Assembly: GCA_027062285.1 (NCBI GenBank)
Contig: JAMOTL010000005.1
Location: 1 to 45,037, forward strand
DNA length: 45,037 nucleotides
Source of the DNA: Nautiliaceae bacterium
GTDB lineage: Bacteria; Campylobacterota; Campylobacteria; Campylobacterales; Nautiliaceae
Reading direction: 5' to 3'
Below, in pieces: positions 24,768 through 32,247 of this stretch; position 1 is the first letter of the stretch, and every line of letters begins with the position of its first letter. Position numbers and translations under genes: made by a program. The notes under the pieces are model-generated. The model saw only the letters and a list, made by a program, of their open reading frames with translations. It was not told the origin of the DNA and searched no databases.

Positions 24768-26066
24768 ATGAAAAATTCGGAAATTATCGAAAAAGATTTA
24801 AAATATAACTGGCATCCATGTACGCAAATGAAAGATCATGAATTTTTACCTATGATACCTATTAAAAAGGGTGAAGGTGTTTATTTGTACGATTTCGAAG
24901 GAAATAAATATATTGATGCCATAAGCAGCTGGTGGGTAAATATTTTCGGACACAAAAATCCTTATATTAATGAAAAAATAAAAGAACAGCTTGAAACGCT
25001 CGAACATGTAATATTTGCAGGTTTTACCCATGAAGGGGCTGTAAAGCTTGGAGAGAGAATATGTAAATTAACGAATTTTGATAAAGTATTTTATGCTGAT
25101 AACGGAAGCAGTGCCGTAGAAGTGGCTATTAAGATGAGTTTTCATTACTGGAAAAATTCAGGAAAAATAAAACCTCTTTTTTTCAGTTTGGAAAATTCAT
25201 ATCACGGTGAGACGATAGGTGCGTTAAGTGTCGGAGATGTGGGACTTTATAAAGATACTTATAGAGAAATTTTAATAAAAAACATAACGATTCCGATTCC
25301 AAAAGATCAAACTCTTCAGGAAGCCAAATCAGCACTAAAGTTAGCTGAAAAATTTTTCGAAAAATATCATAAAGAAGTCAGTGCACTAATTATAGAGCCT
25401 CTTGTACAATGTGCCGGATATATGAAAATGCATCATCCTTTTTTTGTAAAAGGTTTAAAAGAGTTATGCGATAAATATCAAATTCATATGATAGCGGATG
25501 AAATAGCTGTTGGATTTGGCAGAACAGGTACGATGTTTGCATGTGAGCAGGCGGGGATCAAACCTGATTTTATGACTCTTAGTAAAGGACTTACTGGAGG
25601 TTATTTGCCTTTAAGTCTTGTTTTGACTACAAATAAAATATACAGTGCTTTTTATTGCGATTATGAAGAAATGAAAGCTTTTTTGCATTCTCATTCATAT
25701 ACTGCGAATCCTTTGGCGATTGCAGCAGCAAATGCTACGCTTGATATTTTCGAAAATAAACCTATTTTAGAAGAAAATAAAAAAAAGTCAAAATATATAT
25801 GGGAAAATATACAAAAATTTAAAGAATTACCGAACGTCAAAGAAATAAGACAAACAGGTATGATTACGGCAATTGAGATGATAGATTATCCATGGCAGGA
25901 GAGAAGAGGACTCAAGGTATATGAATACGGTCTCAAAAACGGAGTGTTGTTAAGACCTCTTGGAAATGTAATATATTTTATGCCACCTTATATTATTAAT
26001 TACGAAGAAATGGATAAAATGATAAATACTGCTTATGAAGGAATAAAAAAAGCAGGTAATTTATAG
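24768..26066 (+). CDS. bioA: Adenosylmethionine-8-amino-7-oxononanoate aminotransferase
   Basis: 432 residues. PLP class III aminotransferase that makes 7,8-diaminopelargonate in biotin synthesis using SAM as amino donor. AISSWWVNIFGHKNP (51-65) is diagnostic of BioA rather than other class III enzymes. The PLP lysine is K273 in LSKGLTGGYLPLSL and D244 lies in IADEIAVGFGRTG. The ATG at 24768 has AAAGGG upstream. Other bio genes are not in the window. A transporter gene follows 65 bp later. Confidence 0.96.
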   Translation: MKNSEIIEKDLKYNWHPCTQMKDHEFLPMIPIKKGEGVYLYDFEGNKYIDAISSWWVNIFGHKNPYINEKIKEQLETLEHVIFAGFTHEGAVKLGERICKLTNFDKVFYADNGSSAVEVAIKMSFHYWKNSGKIKPLFFSLENSYHGETIGALSVGDVGLYKDTYREILIKNITIPIPKDQTLQEAKSALKLAEKFFEKYHKEVSALIIEPLVQCAGYMKMHHPFFVKGLKELCDKYQIHMIADEIAVGFGRTGTMFACEQAGIKPDFMTLSKGLTGGYLPLSLVLTTNKIYSAFYCDYEEMKAFLHSHSYTANPLAIAAANATLDIFENKPILEENKKKSKYIWENIQKFKELPNVKEIRQTGMITAIEMIDYPWQERRGLKVYEYGLKNGVLLRPLGNVIYFMPPYIINYEEMDKMINTAYEGIKKAGNL

Positions 26067-26081
26067 AGTAATCTTATTATG

Positions 26082-26111
26082 TTAATTTGAATGTAACAAT
26101 TATCAAATTAA
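26082..26111. repeat. Perfect 9-bp inverted repeat between bioA and the transporter gene
   Basis: TTAATTTGA (26082-26090) and TCAAATTAA (26103-26111) with a 12-base spacer, just upstream of the TTG start of the BT1-family gene. It has no T tract on the plus strand. It could be an operator or a weak hairpin; it does not resemble the known BirA box. Confidence 0.4.
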
Positions 26112-26131
26112 AAAATAAATAAGGAAAAAAA

Positions 26132-27646
26132 TTGATAAATTTCAAAAAAGCTATTAAAAACTCATTATTAAATCCTATTAAACATTTCAAAAAACGGTAT
26201 ATACCTTTGCTGATGATATATTTTGCATATGGAGCCAGCGGAATTAGCGCGGTGGCGGAAACTTTCTGGGTAAAAGAAGAATTGAAACTCTCCGCTGCTG
26301 CTCTTGTCAGTTTGGGGGTATGGCTTAGTATCCCATGGACTATAAAAATGGTATTCGGACAACTTGTAGACAGTGTAAGAATCTTCGGTTCCCAAAGACG
26401 GATTTATGTTTATATAGGTGCTACATTAATCGCACTCGGAACATTGCTTTTAATCGGATTGGCAGGAGATTATCCATGGGCAAAATTTGCCAGTAAGGAA
26501 AATGTATATATTATTTCGGCACTATTAACAGTGATAGGGTTTGTACTCCAGGATGTGGTAGCAGATGCTATGAGTACGGAAGTGGTAGATAGAAACCAGC
26601 CTGAAGAAAAAGTACAAGAAGAACTGGCATACGTTCAAATTTTAGGGAGGCTTTCTATTTCTTTAGCGGGAGTTATGGTAGCGGGGCTAAGCGGTTGGCT
26701 GGCTCAAATATTTTCATATGTAACTATTTTTAAAATATCTTTAATTATTCCTATTATTTCAATAATCGGTGTAACGATTATAAAACTTGAAAATGTAAAA
26801 AAGAGCCCTATAAATTGTAAAATTTTGTGTGGAGGACTTTTATTTGCCGTATTTGTGATTTTGATGGGATACGGTCAGTATCAGGAGTGGCATAATGAAA
26901 TTTTAAAATTTATTTTTAAATATTCTCAGGAAATCGTATTTATTGTTAGTTTTAGCGTTATTGTTTATATGATTAGCCTTATAATCAAAGATATTGACGA
27001 AAAAACACGCTCTTTTATAATAAAAACAGCAATTATTATATTTGTATATAGAGCAATGCCAAGTGTTGGACCCGGACTTCAATGGTGGGAAATAGACGTA
27101 TTACATTTTGATAAAGCTTTTTTCGGAACTCTTTCTCAAATTGGAGCGGTGTTATCGATTCTCGGAATGTGGCTATTTAGCGATTTTATAGCAAAAAAAC
27201 CGGCTCATTATACGCTTTTATGGTTAACAGTAATTACTACTATTTTGTTTTTACCAATAATTGCTCTTTACTATGGCATTCCTCAAAGTCTTGGAATAGA
27301 CCCAAAAACAGTAGCAATCATTGACACGGCAATAGAATCACCTTTTGCTCAGCTGAGTATGATACCGCTTTTAACTCTTATAGCAATTTACGCACCTGAG
27401 GGCAAAAGGGCTACCTGGTTTGCTTTAATGGCAAGTCTTATGAATTTAGCTTTAACTGCGGGAGGACTTTTAACAAAATATTTAAACGAAATATTCGTTG
27501 TTAGCAGAAAAGTTGTAGAAAACGGGAAAATAATTGTACCTCAGGATTACTCGAATTTAGGCATTTTGATGATTATTGTTACAATATTAAATGTAACGAT
27601 TCCTGTTGTAACTATCTATTATCTGATGATAAGAAAAAGAAATTAA
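26132..27646 (+). CDS. BT1-family (folate/biopterin transporter-like) major facilitator
   Basis: 504 residues, about 12 membrane segments. The N-terminal motif IPLLMIYFAYGASGISAVAETFW and the loop IPWTIKMVFGQLVDSV match the folate-biopterin transporter (BT1) branch of the major facilitator superfamily, as does DVVADAMSTEVVDR. Substrate cannot be told from sequence; folates or pterins are the family precedent, and the place behind bioA makes a biotin-pathway compound a speculative alternative. The start is TTG (26132-26134) with AAGGA upstream. A transcript with bioA is possible, but a dyad lies between them. Confidence 0.75.
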   Translation: MINFKKAIKNSLLNPIKHFKKRYIPLLMIYFAYGASGISAVAETFWVKEELKLSAAALVSLGVWLSIPWTIKMVFGQLVDSVRIFGSQRRIYVYIGATLIALGTLLLIGLAGDYPWAKFASKENVYIISALLTVIGFVLQDVVADAMSTEVVDRNQPEEKVQEELAYVQILGRLSISLAGVMVAGLSGWLAQIFSYVTIFKISLIIPIISIIGVTIIKLENVKKSPINCKILCGGLLFAVFVILMGYGQYQEWHNEILKFIFKYSQEIVFIVSFSVIVYMISLIIKDIDEKTRSFIIKTAIIIFVYRAMPSVGPGLQWWEIDVLHFDKAFFGTLSQIGAVLSILGMWLFSDFIAKKPAHYTLLWLTVITTILFLPIIALYYGIPQSLGIDPKTVAIIDTAIESPFAQLSMIPLLTLIAIYAPEGKRATWFALMASLMNLALTAGGLLTKYLNEIFVVSRKVVENGKIIVPQDYSNLGILMIIVTILNVTIPVVTIYYLMIRKRN

Positions 27647-27666
27647 CATCATTTTAATAAAAAACT

Positions 27667-27675
27667 TGATATAAT
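27667..27675 (+). promoter_or_regulatory. Extended -10 promoter of htpX
   Basis: TGA TATAAT (TG 27667-27668, hexamer 27670-27675). Predicted transcript start near 27682, 21 bases before the ATG, with the strong ribosome site GAGGAGG (27691-27697) between. Confidence 0.6.
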
Positions 27676-27702
27676 AAGACTAAAACTTTTGAGGAGGATA
27701 GT

Positions 27703-28584
27703 ATGGCAATCATTATGCTTATTTTAATGAACTTGGCGGTAATGGCCTCGATTTATTTTAGTATATTCTTGATCGAACTTATTTTCGGAGTCAGAATCGA
27801 TCCGCAAAGTGTTACGGGATTGGCAATTTTGGCTGTGATTATCGGTTTTAGTGGTAGTATTATTTCACTTTTACTTTCAAAATGGATGGCAAAAATGTCT
27901 ATGGGGGTTAGAGTTATTGAAACTCCTTCGAATGAAGCTGAACGATGGCTTCTTGAAACAACATATAAGCTTGCTGATAAAGCCGGTATTCCAAGACCGG
28001 AAGTCGGTGTATTTGACGGACCTCCAAATGCATTTGCCACCGGACCAAGTAAAAACAATTCACTTGTAGCTGTTTCAACATCATTATTTGATTTGATGGA
28101 TTTAAAAGAAATTGAAGGTGTTATAGCTCATGAAATAAATCACATAAAAAGTGGTGATATGATTACAATGACACTCGTTCAGGGTGTATTAAACTCACTT
28201 GTATTTTTCATATCGCGTCTTATTGCCAATATTGTGGCGCCTAAAGATGAAGAAGGTAATCCGAATCCTTTTGCTTATATGGCTATAAGTTTTGCTTTAG
28301 AGATTCTTTTATCAATATTCGCTACAATGATTGCTATGTGGTTTAGCAGATACAGAGAATATAAAGCTGACGCAGGAGCAGTTAGAATTGACGGACCTTA
28401 TGGAATTTATTATGCTTTAGCAAAACTTGGCAATTTACCAAAAGAGCAAGTGGCTCTTCCGCCTGAAATGAAAGCATTTGGAATAGTTGGATTCATTAGT
28501 GAATTATTTTCATCACACCCACCAATCCCAAAAAGACTTGAAAATATAAAAAAAGTGGCGAGAGAGCTTGGATATAATGTATAA
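27703..28584 (+). CDS. htpX: HtpX-like membrane zinc protease
   Basis: 293 residues. M48 peptidase of the inner membrane, part of membrane-protein quality control in the stress response. Two N-terminal membrane helices are followed by NAFATGPSKNNSLVAVS, the zinc motif HEINH (143-147) and the third ligand E219 in SRYREYKADAGAV; two more hydrophobic segments lie near 160-178 and 195-213. The C-terminal SSHPPIPKRLENI is typical. Its stop codon sits in the 5' arm of a hairpin that hides the suhB ribosome site. Confidence 0.95.
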   Translation: MAIIMLILMNLAVMASIYFSIFLIELIFGVRIDPQSVTGLAILAVIIGFSGSIISLLLSKWMAKMSMGVRVIETPSNEAERWLLETTYKLADKAGIPRPEVGVFDGPPNAFATGPSKNNSLVAVSTSLFDLMDLKEIEGVIAHEINHIKSGDMITMTLVQGVLNSLVFFISRLIANIVAPKDEEGNPNPFAYMAISFALEILLSIFATMIAMWFSRYREYKADAGAVRIDGPYGIYYALAKLGNLPKEQVALPPEMKAFGIVGFISELFSSHPPIPKRLENIKKVARELGYNV

Positions 28585-28609
28585 TTCCTCCAAAAATCGG
28601 AGGAATTAT
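28581..28609 (+). promoter_or_regulatory. Perfect 11-bp hairpin overlapping htpX stop and suhB ribosome site
   Basis: The arms 28581-28591 and 28599-28609 are exact reverse complements around a seven-base loop. The 5' arm contains the htpX TAA; the 3' arm contains the whole suhB Shine-Dalgarno (GGAGG). There is no T tract, so this is more likely a translational-coupling device than a terminator. Confidence 0.65.
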
Positions 28610-28610
28610 T

Positions 28611-29378
28611 ATGTTTGAAGAAATTAAAAAAATAATAAAAAAAGCCGGAGAAATTTTTAAAGAAGGTTATTACGGATCAAAACACGTAGAACTTAAAGGA
28701 AAAAAAGATTTAGTAACCGAATATGATATAAAAGTTGAAGATTTCTTAAAAAAAGCTCTTTCAAAATACGGTTATAATTTTATTGCTGAAGAGAGTGTTT
28801 TTTCTATTAAATTAAACAATTCTATAATTATCGATCCTATTGACGGTACTACTAATTATACCCATCAAATCCCACATTGTGCCATAAGTGTTGCTGTATA
28901 TGAAAATAAAAAACCAAAATATGCTTATGTTTATAACCCGATACTTAATGAATTTTTTTATGCTATTAAAGGGGAGGGGGCATATTTAAATGATTCTAAA
29001 ATAGAAGTAAGTAATAATGACTTTTTTCAAAGGGCATTAATAGCTACAGGATTTCCTTATAGCAGTGCTGAAAATGAAGAAGATTTACAATTGGTTATTA
29101 AGACATTAAAACATATTCTGCCAAAATGTCAGGATATTAGAAGACTTGGCAGCGCCGCGCTTGATTTATGTTATGTGGCATGCGGAAGATTTGAGGGATT
29201 TTATGAAATAAATTTAAAACCATGGGATGTGGCAGCAGGTATGTTGATAGTTCAAGAAGCAGGAGGAATTGTAACAAATAGTGGAAATTTTGAATACGAC
29301 TTGTTTTATGATAAATGTATAGTGGCTAGTAACGGATTGATTCATGAAGAATTTATTGAAAATTTAAATAAAAAATAA
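28611..29378 (+). CDS. suhB: Inositol-monophosphatase family phosphatase (SuhB-like)
   Basis: 255 residues. Mg-dependent sugar/inositol phosphatase fold. Metal site residues: E60-E61 in IAEESV, D75 and D78 in IIDPIDGTTNY, and the C-terminal PWDVAAGMLIVQEAGG. SuhB also takes part in rRNA antitermination in enterobacteria; whether that applies here is unknown. CysQ-type or fructose-bisphosphatase activity is an alternative within the family. Translation is probably coupled to htpX through the hairpin covering its ribosome site. Confidence 0.88.
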   Translation: MFEEIKKIIKKAGEIFKEGYYGSKHVELKGKKDLVTEYDIKVEDFLKKALSKYGYNFIAEESVFSIKLNNSIIIDPIDGTTNYTHQIPHCAISVAVYENKKPKYAYVYNPILNEFFYAIKGEGAYLNDSKIEVSNNDFFQRALIATGFPYSSAENEEDLQLVIKTLKHILPKCQDIRRLGSAALDLCYVACGRFEGFYEINLKPWDVAAGMLIVQEAGGIVTNSGNFEYDLFYDKCIVASNGLIHEEFIENLNKK

Positions 29379-29399
29379 TGAAAGAATAAAGGTGTGGAA

Positions 29400-29561
29400 A
29401 TGATAGAAATGAAAAATGCAAATTTTAAAGTCGAAAAATCAAAATGGGAAGCTTTTAAAAAAATTGCTAAAATGAAACATTCGGATTCCAGTAAAGAACT
29501 CAGGAAACTAATTGATAAGTATATTGACGAAAATAAAGATTTATTAAACAAATTATTCTAA
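29400..29561 (+). CDS. Small ribbon-helix-helix-like protein
   Basis: 53 residues starting MIEMKNANFKVEKSKWEAF. A short strand (NANFKV), a helix with W/F (KSKWEAFKKIAKMKH), a short turn (SDSS) and a second helix (KELRKLIDKYIDEN) follow the ribbon-helix-helix plan of CopG/Arc-type DNA-binding proteins. Ribosome site AAAGGTGTGG precedes the ATG. It lies 21 bp behind suhB on the same strand. No toxin partner is adjacent, so it is more likely a stand-alone regulator or DNA-associated protein than an antitoxin. Confidence 0.65.
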   Translation: MIEMKNANFKVEKSKWEAFKKIAKMKHSDSSKELRKLIDKYIDENKDLLNKLF

Positions 29562-29562
29562 A

Positions 29563-29602
29563 TCGGAAGAATTTCCGTATTATAAGTTTTTTCTTTTTTT
29601 TG
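29563..29602 (+). terminator. Possible terminator behind the RHH gene
   Basis: Five-pair stem CGGAA/TTCCG with a four-base loop, followed about ten bases later by a T-rich run (six T, C, eight T). The gap between stem and T run makes it a weak candidate. Confidence 0.3.
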
Positions 29603-29646
29603 CTTATTATATTATTTAGTTAACATAATGTATATTCTCTTGAAAA

Positions 29647-30354
29647 TTACCCTTTCTCCTCCGTTATCTCTTTAAGTCTTAAAGCATCAAACGGTGCGCT
29701 AATATCATCAGTGTTGTTAAAATAACAAAACCCGTTTTTTGTTCTATTAATTATTGTTCTTAAAAATTCATCAGGATATCTTCCTTTATATTTGCCCGTA
29801 TATCCGTGAAATCTCGTATAAGTGAATCTTGCTGTCTTTTCAAGTACAAACGGTTGATCGAAATCATGCCACACAAGTGCCGTTTTATTCTGTTTTAGTA
29901 TTGTGTATGTTTTGTCGTTATACCAAGATTTGTGTCTGAATTCAATTGCATATTTATATTCATCTGGCAGTGCTGATAAAAAATTATCCAAAAGCTCATA
30001 GTCGTATTTTAAACTCGGCGGCAGCTGAAAAAGAATTGCTCCGAGGTATTCTTTTATTGGATTTAAAAGTCCAGTAAATTCAAGTGCCAGTTCAGGTTTT
30101 TGAAGTTTGTTTTTGTGAGTAATGTTTTGATTTGCTTTAATACTCATTTTCATATTGTATTTTTTAAGTTTATATTTCCATGATTTTACGGTTGTTTCTT
30201 TAGGGATTTTATAAAAAGTGGAATTAAGCTCCAACGAATTAAAATGTTCGGCATAATAATCGAAATATTTAAATTTAGGCACATCTTCAGGATAAAATTT
30301 ACCTCTCCATTTTGAATAAATAAATCCGCTTGTTCCTATATATAACACATTCAA
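29647..30354 (-). CDS. DUF72 family protein
   Basis: 235 residues. DUF72 TIM-barrel family. Typical start YIGTSGFIYSKWRGKFYP, then EHFNSLELNSTFYKIP and AIEFRHKSWY, with TRFHGYTGKY near the C-terminus. The biochemical function of this family is not established. It ends the nine-gene minus-strand run and starts three bases behind dctM, so it is probably co-transcribed with the TRAP transporter genes. Confidence 0.9.
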   Translation of the reverse strand: MNVLYIGTSGFIYSKWRGKFYPEDVPKFKYFDYYAEHFNSLELNSTFYKIPKETTVKSWKYKLKKYNMKMSIKANQNITHKNKLQKPELALEFTGLLNPIKEYLGAILFQLPPSLKYDYELLDNFLSALPDEYKYAIEFRHKSWYNDKTYTILKQNKTALVWHDFDQPFVLEKTARFTYTRFHGYTGKYKGRYPDEFLRTIINRTKNGFCYFNNTDDISAPFDALRLKEITEEKG

Positions 30355-30357
30355 CCT

Positions 30358-31650
30358 TTATTGAAGCAATAAATAAACTAATTTTGGATAAAATATAACT
30401 ATCAATAATACTACGATTTGAATAATAATAAACGGTATTATTCCCTTATAAAGATCGCTTGTTTTTATAAGATTACCTGCCGCTCCTTTAAGATAAAAAA
30501 GACTAAACCCAAACGGCGGAGTTAAAAATGAAGTTTGTAGATTAATCGCTATTAAAAGAGCGAACCATAAAGGATCTATTCCGAATTCTTCCACGATCGG
30601 TAGTAAAATCGGAATTACAATAAAAGTAATTTCAATAAAATCAATAAAAAATCCCAAAATAAATATAAGCAGCATCGTAATGGCTATAAAAGTATATTGA
30701 TTTTGAATAGATTCCGTAAAAAATTCCGTTACTATATCCCCTGCTCCCGATTCGTTAAATACCAATGAAAAAGCTGTAGCACCTATTAAAATCATAAAAA
30801 TCATTGCTGTAATTTTTACGGTTTCGACACTTGCGTATCTAATAAGTTCTAGATTAAAGGTTTTATAAAAATAAGTTAAAATAATGGCACCGAGTGCTCC
30901 GATTGCCGCAGATTCTGTAGGAGTTGCAAATCCGGCAAAAATACTCCCTAAAACTAATATTATTAATACAAAAGGGGCTATTAAACTTTTTGCGGCTTGT
31001 TTTAAGATTTTTGAGTATGGTTCCTCAGTTTTTATAGGGGGAGCAACTTCCGGTTTAAGAAATGCCACCATCAATATATATAAAATATATAAAACTACAA
31101 TTAATATACCTGGAATTACGGCTGCCTTAAACAAATCCCCTACACTTATATTCATCACAGCACCTAAAATAATTAAAACAATACTCGGAGGAATGAGCTG
31201 TCCAAGGGTTCCACTTGCCGCAATTACACCGCTGGCAAGTCTTGGAGAGTAACCGTATTTAAGCATAACAGGAAGTGAAATAATTGTCATCATAACTACA
31301 CTGGCCCCTACTATTCCGGTAGATGCCGCAAGAATTGCACCTACAATTACAATAGCAATCGCAAGCCCTCCCCTAATCGGTCCAAAAAGTTTCCCTATAG
31401 ATTCAAGCATATTTTCGGCTATTTTGCTTTTTTCAAGTATAAATCCCATAAAAATAAATAAAGGTACCGCCATCAGTGTAAAATTTTGCATAATTCCATA
31501 GATCCTATAAGGCAGAAGTCCGAACACTTCAAGCCCCAAATCAGGATCTAGCATTGCAGCAAATATAGCGCTCGCTCCAAAAGCAAACGCTACAGGAATA
31601 CCCAGCATGAGTAAAATAAACGCAACAATAAATAAAATTATTCCCGTCAT
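30358..31650 (-). CDS. dctM: TRAP transporter large permease (DctM-type)
   Basis: 430 residues, about 12-13 membrane segments; the transport subunit of a tripartite ATP-independent periplasmic transporter driven by Na+ or H+ gradients. Family segments: TLMAVPLFIFMGFILEKS, IVGAILAASTGIVGASVVMM, GTLGQLIPPSIVLIILG and the C-terminal LQTSFLTPPFGFSLFYLKG. Its start overlaps the dctQ stop by one base. The substrate-binding subunit DctP is not encoded nearby. Confidence 0.94.
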   Translation of the reverse strand: MTGIILFIVAFILLMLGIPVAFAFGASAIFAAMLDPDLGLEVFGLLPYRIYGIMQNFTLMAVPLFIFMGFILEKSKIAENMLESIGKLFGPIRGGLAIAIVIVGAILAASTGIVGASVVMMTIISLPVMLKYGYSPRLASGVIAASGTLGQLIPPSIVLIILGAVMNISVGDLFKAAVIPGILIVVLYILYILMVAFLKPEVAPPIKTEEPYSKILKQAAKSLIAPFVLIILVLGSIFAGFATPTESAAIGALGAIILTYFYKTFNLELIRYASVETVKITAMIFMILIGATAFSLVFNESGAGDIVTEFFTESIQNQYTFIAITMLLIFILGFFIDFIEITFIVIPILLPIVEEFGIDPLWFALLIAINLQTSFLTPPFGFSLFYLKGAAGNLIKTSDLYKGIIPFIIIQIVVLLIVIFYPKLVYLLLQ

Positions 31651-32237
31651 TATTCGCCTTTGTGATGTTTTAGTTGATAATATATTTTTCTAAGCTCGGC
31701 AATAGATTGCAAATATAGCATTAAAAATGCCCAGATCATTGTACTTTTTATTATCCATCTACAGCAAAGCCCTCCCGGATCTCCGCTTGCTTCTTGCTGA
31801 GTATAACTCATTTCTACAAATGGAATTGCTTCTACTATTATTAATGTAGCAAGAGGTATCACGAAAAATAAAATTGTGATTAAATTAATAATTTTTTTTA
31901 TTTTAAAAGGAAATTTATCATACAAAATATCCACTCTTACATGTTTGTCTTTACTTAAAGTATATGCTATAGAAAATAAAAACACTATATCAAAAAGATG
32001 CCATTCCAATTCCTGGAGTCCTATACTTCCGGCGGAAAAAAGTTTTCTCATTATTACGTCGTAACTCACAAGAATAGTTAAAGTAAGAAGAGCTATTACC
32101 GAAATAATCATAAAAGTTTTTGTAAGTTTTTCAATGATTATTTCAATTTTTGGTATAAAAGACAATATTAAAGCTATAATAATGGCTGCAAAAAGTGTTT
32201 TATCTAAGTTTTCTGTCAAATAATTGACGAACTCCAT
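31650..32237 (-). CDS. dctQ: TRAP transporter small permease (DctQ-type)
   Basis: 195 residues with four main membrane helices. The small membrane subunit that pairs with DctM. It shows the conserved LQELEWHLFDIVFLFSIAY segment, KDKHVRVDILYDKFP, and a GDPGGLCCRWIIKS motif before the last helix. It follows murF after 10 bp, so it is transcribed with cell-wall genes; no functional link is evident. Confidence 0.9.
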   Translation of the reverse strand: MEFVNYLTENLDKTLFAAIIIALILSFIPKIEIIIEKLTKTFMIISVIALLTLTILVSYDVIMRKLFSAGSIGLQELEWHLFDIVFLFSIAYTLSKDKHVRVDILYDKFPFKIKKIINLITILFFVIPLATLIIVEAIPFVEMSYTQQEASGDPGGLCCRWIIKSTMIWAFLMLYLQSIAELRKIYYQLKHHKGE

Positions 32238-32247
32238 TAATTCTCCT

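Noticed and set aside
26082-26111. BirA operator between bioA and the transporter
   Set aside because: The dyad does not match the TTGTAAACC-type BirA half-site, so only a generic inverted repeat is reported.
28581-28609. Rho-independent terminator between htpX and suhB
   Set aside because: A strong stem but no T tract, and the suhB ATG follows two bases later.
29400-29561. Antitoxin of a toxin-antitoxin pair
   Set aside because: No small partner gene on either side; the neighbours are suhB and a convergent DUF72 gene.
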